A stretch of 64,000 nucleotides of DNA, taken from positions 1,718,367 through 1,782,366 of the forward strand of contig NC_066838.1 of the NCBI RefSeq assembly GCF_001640805.2, in the 5' to 3' direction. A model generated the notes under the pieces. The model saw only the letters and a program-made list of their open reading frames with translations. It did no database searches and was not told where the DNA came from. Positions 11,910 through 22,965 of this stretch are shown here, piece by piece (position 1 is the stretch's first letter; every line of letters begins with the position of its first letter). The position numbers were made by a program, and so were the translations under genes. Source of the stretch: Lates calcarifer (lineage: Eukaryota; Chordata; Actinopteri; Centropomidae).

Positions 11910-11936
11910 GTGGGGAGGGGTGGGTGGGATGGGATG
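11910..11936 (+). other. Canonical G-quadruplex motif
   Basis: Five G-runs of three or four bases (GGGG, GGGG, GGG, GGG, GGG) are separated by loops of only one or two bases. This satisfies the standard G3+N1-7 pattern with the shortest loops, so a stable quadruplex is expected. No gene is close enough to assign a role. Confidence 0.8.
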
Positions 11937-12427
11937 GTAATAACTAGAAGCAGGTGCAGGGATGAGGAGGGGGAGTGAAAATAGCTGGATTCAAAGCTGG
12001 GATGTGCAGAGGTTTTACTGGAGAAGTTTCAGCTCACTTCCTAATCCCCATAGGTCCAACTGAAATACCTCCTACATGACGTAATGGGGGAACTGTATGT
12101 AAGTGTATCTGTGCAATTCACTTGGAGGAGGCTTGCATGCAAACAAATGGAGGAGCTGTGTAGCTCTGTAAGGTGACTTAGACCATTCAGACAAAAATGA
12201 GGTTTTCTTTGTAGGCTGGTGAAGTGTAAGTGTGAGGGCCCTCCAGCAATGAGTCGGCATGCAGGGATGTACTTGAAATTAAGTGTGCACATGCAAACAC
12301 ATAGAATTAAATATAGATGATATACATGTGCATGTGCATGTCTGTGTAAGTTTTGCTAATGTCTAATGTAAGTATTAATCTGTGGCCTTAGGGATGAAGT
12401 AAAGTGAGGGATCATGTAATTGTTAAC
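11937..12427. other. Non-coding stretch
   Basis: Purine-rich at first, then unique sequence with a 'catgtgcatgtgcatgt' patch near 12327. No gene seen. Confidence 0.4.
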
Positions 12428-12920
12428 ACATGATCTGCAATGACAAGTCTCCTGCTGCTCCTACAACTCCACTCAACACCTGCTGCTAGAATTAGAAATG
12501 ACTTATACTGCTATTAGTTGTATTGCTATGTTAGCAGTTAATACTTTAATTATCACTACTATCATTACATATCATTACTACTGCCGTATTATTGGTATTA
12601 TCTTACATTTTTTACATGGAACGAGTGTTATGCTATGTTCTTCTCTCGCTATTCTCTGCCCCCTTTCCCCCCCCCTTAACCCAACCGGTCGAGGCAGATG
12701 GCCGCCCACCCTGAGTCTGGTTCTGCTCGAGGTTTCTGCCTCTTAAAAGGAAGTTTTTCCTTGCCACTGTCTCCTAGTGCTGCTCATGGTGGATTTGTTG
12801 GGTCTCTCTCTGTAAATACCTATTTTAAAGAGTACGGTCTAGACCTGCTCTATATGAAAAGTGCCTTAAGATGACTTTTGTTGTGATTAATAAAATTGAA
12901 TCGAATTGAATTGAAAATTG
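12428..12920 (+). mobile_element. LINE 3' end (CR1/L2/Rex1 group), copy A
   Basis: The stretch from 'gacaagtctcctgctgctcc' through 'aacctcgagcag...' (seen here inverted as 'ctgctcgaggtttctgcctc'), 'ggtctagacctgctctatat' and 'atgacttttgttgtgattaa' is the 3'-UTR of the LINE whose best copy is at 59077-62147. It ends in AATTGAA-like short repeats at about 12893-12920, as in the sister copies. The element is 5'-truncated, so no RT domain is present. A C-rich run lies at 12660-12677. Confidence 0.85.
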
Positions 12921-13740
12921 AATAAAGTTTTTATTATATTAACTCAACCTAAATTTAGGAAGACGTATATTTAGGTACTTAAATGTTGTTAAGGGGGAGT
13001 TTTTTCTGACTCTAATGGGCTCTAAAACTCATCTGTGTATCCAAATATCTGATTTTGGCTTATTTGTCTGAGTCAAAGATGTCCAATGTTGTTCAAGAAC
13101 TATTAAAAATACATCACTGCTGCACTGGGTGACTTACGACACAGCTCCAAAAGCTAATAACAGCCATCATCTTTTCATCTCTGGACTAGAGTTCTATTTC
13201 AGTTGTTAGTAAACATTCATTGTCATTCTTCTCTTTTCATGAATTTGTTGACAATAAGAAAAATATAGAAAATGACTAATCTTGTCCTTTAAAAAAGGAA
13301 GCTGACATTGTGAGATTCACCGCTCCCTCTCTGAATGTAGGCACCTATGGTAACTATGAAAAGATTCTTTACATTTATGTTGTTACAGAAAAGTGTTACA
13401 ACATAAACGAGTGTTGTCACTCACTGACCAAATTCTGCCAGACAATCATGTATGCTAAATGACCCACATTAATTATCTTCAAAAGAGAGTTTGAAGTTTG
13501 TTGAGTGGGCTGTAGTCGGGGTCTTTCAGATGCACAGAGCAGTAAACACCACGCCGTGTGGCAGTGCAGGCTGTTTGACTGGACTCTTTTGTATGTACAT
13601 AGTGTATTGTGTGTTTGTGTGAAGTAGATGAAGACAAAGGTCAAGCCAATATGATGACTGACATTGCCCCCCTGCTCACCCTCATCTCATTAGTCTGAAA
13701 AGCCCCTTCCTCATATATCCTGTTCATATGCAGCTGCTCA
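12921..13740. other. Unique non-coding stretch
   Basis: No recognisable gene or repeat. Confidence 0.4.
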
Positions 13741-14060
13741 GCCCTTTGACTGACTGTTTTTCTTTCTCCCTATCTTGTTTCAGTCAGAGCGCTGTTTTGT
13801 TTCTCTCTGTCTGTGGAGCTGCCTTCCCAATCTCCTCCAGGCCTGTATGTGCAATAGAACCTGTGAAGAAGAGAGGAGTGCTCCTCCATGGCCCTCCAGG
13901 GGTTGCTTCAGATTGAGAGGCCGTCCCTGTCGTCTTGTGTATTCAGTGAAAAGAGCAGGGCCAGTGGGGGGTTGACTGTATCTCCTGGGCCTCATGCTTT
14001 ATAAAAACCCTTCTCTTTCTTCCACCCCCCTCCCTCTCTGTTTCATGATCCTTGGAATGC
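13741..14060 (+). other. Pyrimidine tract, acceptor-like site and AAA-like P-loop peptide
   Basis: A tract rich in T and C ends in 'cttgtttcag' at about 13784, a good splice-acceptor form. In the frame of 13728-13916 it is followed at 13866-13904 by 'KKRGVLLHGPPGV', which matches the start of the Walker A loop of AAA ATPases (usual form RGVLLxGPPGxGKT). The next residues are 'ASD' and a stop, so the Lys and Thr that bind nucleotide are absent. The upstream residues do not look like an AAA domain. It may be an eroded exon relic or a coincidence. It is not a functional gene as it stands. Confidence 0.25.
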
Positions 14061-17000
14061 ACTTAGAGACTGCAGGAACTCCAGGTGGCTGATGGGGGGC
14101 GCTCCTAATACCCCCTTTCTCTTTATCTCTTCACTCTGTCTTTCTTCCCAAGTCCTATTTTTTCATTTTCTCCCTAAGACAGGTCTAAGGGGTGAGTTTC
14201 TTCAGAAAACAGCTTGGGCTGTGCTGTATTTATTCATGCTCAGGCTTCGTACTCCTTGTATATTTGGAAAGACCATGCAGGTTGAAACCTTCGGTCTACC
14301 CCCCACATTGCTCTGGTTTCTTAAAAGGCTCTCCAGCAGTGCTATGGCTCTTTGAATAGATGGTGCTTCTTAGAGAGAGAGATGTGGCAGCATTGAAAAG
14401 CTCAGTGTTGGGCATATAGGCGGTAGCCACAGAGAATGTTGTGGGAGAGGCAAATTAATAGCATCAGACAGCCTTGTGACAGGAAACCCCATTATGTGAC
14501 AGCCACACAAAGCCTCTGAGACTGGGTTTCAAAAGCAAAAAAATAAAATGACACATATAAAGAAAACACCCCCGTGCTTACCAATCCTGTATACCCCTCC
14601 TTCAAAAAGTAGGCCTCTCAAGCGCTTTGGGGAACCCACGTAATCCATAGTTCTAAAACCAGCTCTTAGCCCCTTCCATTTTCTTTGTTTTTCCCTAGAG
14701 CTGGGGTATGATGAGATTTTAACATTTTAATGATTAATTGTTCAACAAAAGGACAGACATTGGTGAAAGTTCATCATTTAAGTACTATAGCAGAATGATT
14801 CAAATAAAATGTATCTCCTTTTTTCAATTTCAAACATAACACATTGCGAAAACAACCGTATAAACAACAACAAAAAAATTTACGTGCAAGACTGTTGGAA
14901 AGATTTACTTGCACCTATTATTAACTTGTTATTATAATGTTTAGGGGTTCGAAACTAACTGTTCACGCACACATATAAAGTTAAACAAAGTCATATTTAA
15001 TATCTTGTGGAAAATGCTTTGCAGTCAATGATGCCTTGAAGTCTTTCACCCACTGACATCAGCAGATGCTGTATATCTTACCTGGTGATACTTTCACAGA
15101 AACTAACTGCAGTCAACTTCAGCCTGCTTGTTGTGGGTAATGGGTTGTGGTCCGCTTTCACCCCCCGGCAAGTGGAATTTAGCTGTCAGATTGAAATCAG
15201 TTGATCGACATGGCCAGTCGTAGATATGCCACTATTGAGTATATCAAATACTGAATATTTCAACTAAACATTCCTATGAAATACTGCTTGGCATGAGAAA
15301 GAAGTATATTTTGTGATGACTCTGTTTACATATAAAAGCACAATGCTTAATTATCCATAATTACAACATGTCACCTTTTCATGAGTGACATGTATGCATT
15401 TTTTTCATATTAAGGGGAAAACAGTTTCTGCCCCATGAGTCCTGTGTGAGCATCTCTTATAGTATAAATGCTACCTGGTCTGTTTTGGTTTTCTCACTCT
15501 CTTTCTAGTCAAGTGTTACTGTATATAATTCTGTATTCTTTGCCATAGACCTACTTTCAGTCTTGTTGTTTTACTTTATTACAACTTATTTTTCATTGAG
15601 AGTGATCACTTACCAATTACACTTACCTTCTCCTGTGTCTCTGAGTCTGCATCTGAGTCCCACTTATCTCATGTCATCAGGGTTTTATTAATCTTTTGGC
15701 ATCACAATTATACAATTATCTACTGGGACCAATTTGTACATTTAAAAGAACACAATACATGGGGACTTTATTTGTGATCAGTTAACATTATCTCTAGTAA
15801 AGAGCACTTTCAAAGAAAGCTGAACTGCAATAAAGTCACATGTCATATAAAATTAGCTTTTAATGTAAGAGATTGCTCTAATTAAATTAAACATGTCTCA
15901 TAGTGTCAGCTTACCATTTAGATGCAAATGGTTTCTGCCAAAGGAAGAGGAATACACCTTAAACTAATTATCACAGTTGACTTATTTGTTATGTCTTGTT
16001 AGCTGGCTAGCTAGCCACTAAAGTAGTAGCTAGCCACAGCATGTGTGAACCCTGCAGCTCCATAGTAATGACAGGACTTGTGATGTTCTGCATGCAGTCA
16101 GTAAATACTTGTAGGTTTGTATACTGTGGGCTGGCTGCTTGTTATAGCACATGCAAGAACAAACGTTAATTCTTCTCCTCATACAAATTAAGAGTTGAGA
16201 CTTTCATGCAATGCAGCATGTCCTCAGAGCAGGGCTGTACTTACAGTCATAGACATAAAGAAAAAAGGAATAGCATGACATGCAGTCAGATGCTAAGGCA
16301 AAGGGGTCCACAAGTAATATGAGAGTTGTTGTTATATTCACAGATATTAGATATTACAGCCTACAGTAGGTGAAGTTACACTGTCAACTATAAGTGACTG
16401 TGACCTGCATGAAGACCCTGAAGAAGCTGTCAGAGTGCTCTCAAGAAATTGGCCATGATGATGAAGATGATCTACTGAGCATAATATTAAACTTGCATTA
16501 AGTTTAGTAATATATTTTTATTTTAGTTTAGATTGGTAACTTATTTAAACTCCAAGTTCATTCAGAGTAAGATGCTATGACACTTAAACAAGTGTTCTCC
16601 AGTGGTCAAAGGCAGACTGTTCATGAGTCGTATGACACACTGTAAATTTTGTTTGTACCTGTTTGTAAAGTTATTGAATGACTTATATTGTCTTAGTGCA
16701 CCTGTACAACCCAGGAAAAATGTGTGCATGGAAGCTGTTCTTACATAAGGAGCAGTGACAAATTTGTGACTGCTCCTTATGTTTGACAAAAGTTTGGCAA
16801 AATAATCTTAACTCAAAAAAACACTTGCTAGCTACCTTCAGCTGATCAAGTCTGCTCTGTTAAAACAACCCAGTATCATTAGGAATTCTTATTGGACAGT
16901 TCTGCACATAACAGTTTACATCCAGTGCCAACATTTAGTGCAACTAAGGGTGTGGAGGTCGTACTGGTGAGTCAGTGCAAAATCACAAAACATAATCAGG

Positions 17001-17870
17001 GGTTTTGCAACGGTCCGATATTGATGTTCTTGTCCAGTGAGATGGTTGGTCAAACAATATGAGATGTGTGGATGTAGCAGTTTTGGAGTTCTTGGAAGGC
17101 ACCATTGATGGTGCTGATTAATAGAGAGTACTTGATTACAGTCTATATATTCCCCAGTACTGCTCAGTGTTTGGGTAATATTGTTTTAATATATTTGGGT
17201 AAAGGACAAGAACAAAGAAGCAGAATAATTTCAAGTGTGTCTCCCACAGTGCAAACTCTTTGGAAATAAAAATGAAAAATCAAAACGAGATGACATCACT
17301 TTTGGCGATGACTGTAATTTCATGCCTTCCTTTAGCGTCCTGAGAATCCACCTCCTAGAGCCAAACAGTGTGCTGGAGATGACAGCTTTACAAATGATCC
17401 AGATCCAGATATCATTTATTTGTGTGATGTTTTTGGTTTTGATACATTTCCTCAAAAGTAAAGCTGACATTTCAAGTCTGGTTTTGTGAAAGGTCTGGGC
17501 AAGGATAACAAAGTAGAAAAATCACCTCATTTTTCCCACCTTGAGAACTAAGCATGTGTGAAATGCATTACGGTCAAAGTTAAGCAGCCTTCCCCGTTGG
17601 TTGAGATGGATGAGGACTGTTATCTGTTTTGTTTGTTGAGAATAATAATAGCAAAGATAAGTTTTCACAGGATTAAAAAGTGCTGTTTCCACAGTGACTG
17701 TTTAGAAATTCAAAGAGCATGCTTCTCTGAGATAATTTTGAGCTCTTTAGAAATCATCTGTGACTGTCTTTTGATGTCCTTTAGACTGCGTCTGTGTTGA
17801 AACATTTCAGTCTCCTTTTAGCATAAGAAGGAGCATGCGTCTGATGGAAGGAACAGTGGTGTAAAAGGGT
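14061..17870. other. Long unique non-coding stretch
   Basis: No exon, RNA gene or familiar repeat was found in nearly 4 kb. Minor features are a pyrimidine-rich zone at 14100-14175, poly-purine near 14370, and a small self-complementary patch around 16003-16040 built from repeats of 'agctagc'. The scarcity of transposons here contrasts with 21-31 kb. Confidence 0.4.
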
Positions 17871-17879
17871 TGGGTGTTT

Positions 17880-18120
17880 CTTTTCAGTCCCTGCAGGATT
17901 AGGAGACAGTTTACTGATAAGATTGCTGAAGACATCAGCATCGTAATCCTGTCTTCTCGTCAACTCAAGATCTTTGATCCCTCTCTGAATTCATATGCAT
18001 AAATGTATAGAAAGAGTAAAAGATAATGAGACAGCAGTGCCCTGAAAACCAGATTTCCATGTCGCGCATTAGCTTTAATCACACTTGTATTGATTAGTCC
18101 CAAAACATGAAACATACAGA
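17880..18120. promoter_or_regulatory. Candidate regulatory block with octamer and homeodomain cores
   Basis: A compact non-repeat stretch with 'catatgcataaatg' (octamer/POU-like), 'gcgcattagctttaatcac' and 'ttgattagtccc' (homeodomain-like), plus 'gataagattg' (GATA-like). No ORF explains it. Assigning enhancer function is inference. Confidence 0.3.
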
Positions 18121-19080
18121 GGATACACCACATTCACCAACGTTCAAAGATTTTCATGAAATATGGAAGTTCAATTAAAAGATGAGAGTGTGCAGGACTG
18201 GTTTAATGAGTTGGTTTATTTGATGGGAACTTTGTAGTGGCTGCTGTAGTGGATCATGTGTCAATCTCTAACCCACTCTGTCTCACTCTTTGTGTCTCAC
18301 CGTCTCTTTGTCTGTCTATTGGCTTCCTATAAAAATAAAGTAAGAAAAAGTTTTGACTTTGGATGGATCATCAGCAGCTACATGACCAGGCATTTGCTAG
18401 TAAAAGTAAAGAAAGTAAAAATAAAAAATCCTTTATGAATATGGCGTTGCTGTTTTGCAAGAATGGGTGTACTGCATCAGTTAACCCACATAAAGCATTT
18501 TAATGCAGCTTTAATGTAATTGGGAAATGAAGCTAATTCTAATATTTGCTTGACAATTACAATATAGCTAGTTATACAGCACAGTTGGGTTCACCATGAA
18601 AAATACACGATGCCTACTACCAAGCATATAATACTAGTATTTTAAATTACAGTCAGTATCCCAAGGTTGTCATAGATACCAAACATACATATGTATGGTA
18701 GCTGTGACATAGTTTTGGAACTCAGAGATAAAGAAAAATTACAATGATTACATGATCATTGTTCTTATTGCCTGAGTACCCTTGAAATTACAGGTAATTA
18801 ACCATAACTTGAGACTATTATATTTTTTAATGGCAATTTATTTTGACACATTCAATATGTAATTCTACAGACAATGTGTCTTTCCTGTGCATGTAAAATT
18901 ACAAAAGAATTGATCAAAACGTGTGCACGAAATACAAGTCGTTCCTGTGTTTTAACTAATTTGTGCTGTGAAGTTTTACTATTTCGTTAGGTAAGTGTAC
19001 AGTATATAGAGGGAGCTATGACAACACAGGCTTTCTGTCTTACGCATGAAGTACACGTAGCGTCCTAACATTAAATAAGT
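18121..19080. other. Unique non-coding stretch
   Basis: AT-rich. No gene or recognised repeat. Confidence 0.4.
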
Positions 19081-19087
19081 AGAAAGT

Positions 19088-19206
19088 GTCACAACTGCAC
19101 CAGGCTCTCCCTCACCTGATGCTGAAGAGCTAGTCAGCACTTCAAGGTAAGACCCAGAATAACGTATAGCATAAGGAAGTGAAGGAGAGTCTGAGGTTGT
19201 GACAGT
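19088..19206. repeat. Short MITE-like inverted-repeat element
   Basis: The left arm 'tgtcacaactgcaccaggct' plus 'ctccctcac' and the right arm, which ends in 'gttgtgaca' at 19206, are imperfect inverses over about 27 bases. The total is about 119 bp. A diverged relative of the right arm appears at about 19421-19455. No ORF is present. This looks like a small non-autonomous DNA transposon of a family I cannot name. Confidence 0.6.
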
Positions 19207-19356
19207 ATAGTTTTTAATGTTAAAAAGCTATAGCAGTTTTAAACTCAAACTCAATACAATTAACTCAGTACTGACCTTCATATTATGTTCTGTTTACTCA
19301 CTGACATAATTTAAAAAACCTCTGCCTCGCCTTATAAACTACGTAAGCTCACGTGT

Positions 19357-19420
19357 TAGCACCAGCTCTTCAGCGTTCACACGCCAGGTGTTGGAAAGTG
19401 CTGAGGAGCTGGTGCTCCTT
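19357..19420. repeat. Hairpin-forming inverted repeat
   Basis: The arms 'agcaccagctcttcagc' and 'gctgaggagctggtgct' are near-perfect inverses around a loop of about 27 bases. The arms sit just before the related 'gtgaaggagcctgatgtgg' piece. It may be part of the same MITE family as 19088-19206. Confidence 0.6.
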
Positions 19421-19460
19421 AAAGTGAAGGAGCCTGATGTGGTTGTGATACTTTACACTT

Positions 19461-19839
19461 CTATACACTGCTTTAATGACTAATTTATTATGTAGGCTAT
19501 TTAATTAATGTAATTACTCTAACTATTGCTGCCTAGATAATAATCCACTCAACACTTATATTTGAAGTAGGTGTAGTGCATTTTATGATTTGGAGAGAAA
19601 GCCTGTCTGTTGTCATATACTTCGCTTGTGCGCACAAATTAAGAGAAACATACATTCTACTTGAATGTTTGGAAAAATTATTATTTGCCCATTAATTATT
19701 ATATTATTTAATGGGCATGTTTTACTATTTTGTTTACACATTTAGAAAAAAAAAAAAAAACAATTTGCCACTCTGATGCTCCAGAGAGTCATTTGTAGAT
19801 GAGATAAGTACACTAAATTGAATAACAGGTTAGTAGCTC
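19461..19839. other. AT-rich stretch with poly(A)
   Basis: Contains a run of 15 A at 19746-19760. No gene seen. Confidence 0.45.
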
Positions 19840-19988
19840 ATTGGTGGCGACACTGAAGTTATGCAACCGTGGTGTAGTTCATTCATAGCCTAAAACTAGA
19901 TTTTTACTTTTGGCAATTGCATTTAGGTTTCTTTTTTTTTAAAAAAGATCTTCACATCTGTGAAGATTATCTTTGCTGAGCAAAACCT
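19840..19988 (+). repeat. Repeat family X, copy 1
   Basis: This segment ('gtggcgacactgaagttatg', 'caaccgtggtgtagttcatt', 'ggcaattgcatttaggtttc', 'gtgaagattatctttgctga') is matched in inverse orientation at about 44930-45080, with about 75-80% identity by eye. It is a dispersed repeat with two copies in this window. The family name is unknown to me. Confidence 0.65.
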
Positions 19989-21550
19989 TAAAGTATCATA
20001 AACTTACATCATCAACCTACAAATATAGGTCATCCCGGCACTACAGTATCCCAGTCTGCCTCTTCTTCTTCTCTTCCTGTACTACTTGGAAGGGAAGTTT
20101 AAAACTATTTAAGAAAAATAACAAGGTGTTCAATTGGTTGCCATCAAGATGTGGTTCTAGCTACTGTTCTAGTTTTGTTGCAAGTCAAAAGCATTTATAC
20201 TTAGTCCAAATGGCCACTCTCGAAGGTGGAGTGAGATTCTGGCACCACTGAAAGAGGCAAGACAAGATTTGTACAAATGTAGAAAATGGTTCACACTTTT
20301 AGACAATCTCTCCATGAGGGCATTCATTTAATAAAATGGGTGTGCTTGTTGGACTGTTGGTTTCAGAAAAGTACACAAATGACTGGACACAACCCCCCCT
20401 CCATTTTCCAACATCACAAAGGTTTGAGGGTAGGTGGTTTCAGGTGCTATTTAATAATCTTAAAGCACTATGCTTGAAGAATACTGAATTTTTCATGTTT
20501 TTAACAATATATGTTCCACAGATTTGATCGTAGAAATACACTGTAATTCCTTGCGTGTCTCTTAAAAAAATCATTTTTTTCTTTAAAAATCCTGCCTCCC
20601 TCAACACACACTATCCCCCCCCTACTCTTTCTTAAACCTATTTTCTCTCACCTCTTTGCTTCTCAGGCAAAGCATGGGATCTCTTTTGACAACCAACCCA
20701 ATGAAAATGGCTCTGGAGGGCAGGAGCGTGAGACCAGGTACAGTTTCCTTCAAGCATGATATTCATCTTTTCATTCAGCATTCCTTGGTACCCATGAGAG
20801 CAACGGCTCCCATCCAACAAAAATGAAGTCAGCACACACAAAGTTAAACAGTGACAGTGTAATCACATACTGTAGATATATGCTTCACTCCAGCTGAACC
20901 TGGGAGAGGGGGGACATTTCAACAGAGCGAGCTGGAATAACAGATAGAACTGTCCAACAACAATTCTTTCTCGGCCTTTCCTTCCCCCCTGTCCAGAACA
21001 TAAAATACAGACTAAGTATATGTAGGAACTAAACAGAAGCAAAAGAAGTATAGATAACTTTTGGGAAGAAGTATAGGGAAGTTATGTTTTATTTAATTGT
21101 TATTTAATAGAAGTTGAAAGTTGATTCAAGAGAACATAAAATGTGTATATTATTAACTAATGTACAGGTACTTAAATACTCAGCTCTGATAAGGTGCAGC
21201 TCTATTAGCATGAAAACATGCAACCAATTAAGACAAAGACATAAAAACTGGTTTGTTTAGTAACACTTCACTTGTTCACTGCCATGGTCTGCACAATACA
21301 TAACTTTTTTGCTGTGTCATACACCAGCTACACCTGTCTTCCACCTTGCGTTTAAGTCTTCCTTTTTTGTTGATCTCGTTTTCAGTTTTATCGTCAGCTT
21401 TCCTCTTGGTACTTGTCTGCTCACCTGCTATATGCCGGCACATGATGGGGCTTCTTGACTTGTTCAGGTTGCTGGTCATTGGCATGTGAAAACAGACTGA
21501 GCAAACAATGTGTGCAGGTGCTCATGGGAGTAGTAATATTGTAGTGTCAA
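19989..21550. other. Unique non-coding stretch
   Basis: No coding exon or repeat recognised. ORFs at 19973-20251, 20286-20527 and 20638-20841 have no domain. Confidence 0.4.
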
Positions 21551-21554
21551 GGGT

Positions 21555-21665
21555 GCAAAAGGCTATTCACACACATACTTACACACCAATGGCAGTAGGC
21601 TACCATGCAAGGTGCTGGCAATTGTGAGCATCTCCATATGGACTGGAGGAACTGGGCCACACAAG
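21555..21665. repeat. Short fish repeat fragment
   Basis: Contains 'ccaatggcagtaggctacca' and 'tgcaaggtgctggc', phrases of a common fish dispersed repeat tail that adjoins the SINE below. Recognition from memory. Confidence 0.4.
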
Positions 21666-21704
21666 CAACCATGTGATTAGTATACAACCTGGCAACTGTA
21701 CTCC

Positions 21705-21968
21705 GGGGGGCAGCTGTGGCTCAGGACGTAGAGCGTGTCACCCACTAATCGGAAGGTCAGCGGTTTGATCCCAGCTTCTCCAGTCTGTGCTGAAGAATCC
21801 TTGGGCAAGATTGCCCCCAATGTGTGTATCATCAGTGTGTAAGCGCTTTGGTCTTAGAGCAAGTGCTGTATGAATGTGTGCGGACGGGTGAATGTGACGT
21901 AAAGCAGTTTGAGTGGTCGATAAGACTAGAGAAGCGCTATATAAGTACAAGTCCATTTACCATTTACC
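21705..21968 (+). mobile_element. tRNA-derived SINE, near full-length
   Basis: The head has a pol III A-box-like 'gtggctcaggacgtagagcg' and a B-box-like 'gcggtttgatccc', as in tRNA genes. It is followed by a body with 'ttgggcaagattg' and the conserved end 'gaagcgctatataagtacaa' and 'gtccatttaccatttacc'. It is a common percomorph SINE, and the internal promoter is the only expression signal. It is not a functional tRNA: no clover-leaf beyond the head is present. Confidence 0.85.
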
Positions 21969-22310
21969 CCAAGTTACAACCACTTTTTTACATGAATGTT
22001 GTAAATGTTTTTATTCTAAATTTTTAAATATGGTGTATTGATTTGTCCTTGTATAACAGTATTATCTATATAGAGCTTACAAGAGAAAATGTGTGTAAGT
22101 CAGTTTTCTACAATATAGGGATGTCACTTTTTATTTCAAAATTAATTTTTTCAAACATGGGTGAGAATATATTCAAACTGCAATGACCTATTCAAAACGT
22201 AAGGCTGCAGTCTCTATAAGCGCATCAGTCCACCCTAGTTTGTTTGTGGTCCAGCACAGGACTCTCTATCAGCTTGACCTATTACATGCCCTATTGACCT
22301 ATTAGTAAAC
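21969..22310. other. Non-coding stretch
   Basis: AT-rich at first. It may be the 5' region of the hAT fragment that follows, but no terminus is visible. Confidence 0.3.
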
Positions 22311-22348
22311 CTAGTTAATGCAGTGCTGTTGTGTTAAAAAAAATGGAG

Positions 22349-22530
22349 GACAGAATTGAACAGAGTGTCCTGGGTGGAAATCACCACACCAACACATCTG
22401 AGAAGCATTGTGTGCAAGTACTTTGTGTTCTACACTGTGGATGGCAAAGGCACAAATAAAGATAAGACAGTTTGTCAACTTTGTAAAAGGCAACTGCCTA
22501 ACTCTTCAACAATGACAAATCTCTGAATTT
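22349..22530 (+). pseudogene. hAT transposase N-terminal fragment with BED finger
   Basis: From 22416 the reading 'KYFVFYTVDGKGTNKDKTVC' continues with 'QLCKRQLPNSSTMTNL' and then a stop. It has the aromatic start and the C-x2-C half of a BED zinc finger, as in ZBED/hAT transposases. An upstream ATG at 22349 opens in another frame, which suggests a frameshift. The His pair of the finger and the catalytic domain are missing. It is a fragment of a hAT element different from the pair at 10.4 and 30.1 kb. Confidence 0.6.
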
Positions 22531-22930
22531 ACCTGCTAGCTAGCAGACAGTGCCAAGTGTATAGCTTTGTTTGACTGCATATTATTCTGCACACTCAGGC
22601 TCAGCAGACCGCTTGCCAGAAACTCATATCCACAGCAGTGGGGAGCACTGCTAGCATGTTTTGATCCTTTACCATCAGGGCTGCCAACATCAGAGGTGGT
22701 CAATGGTCAGTTGTCCTGGGCCCTGGGACACCACAACTTAATGAATCAACTATAAATTTGAAGTTGTTCAATTCATTGGTAAGATGACACACTGTTTACT
22801 TAAAACTATATTTCTTTAGATGACCTGTATTACTGGTCCCAATCCGGCTCCTGTGGTTTAAATGAACCAAAATTCATTTAACCATTTTTCCATTACTTCT
22901 AGTTGTTGTAGCCATATCTAATACTTTTAG

Positions 22931-22965
<35 letters not shown>

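Noticed and set aside
21705..21790. tRNA gene
   Set aside because: A and B box-like words are present, but the sequence continues as a SINE body and has two relatives in the window. No full clover-leaf.
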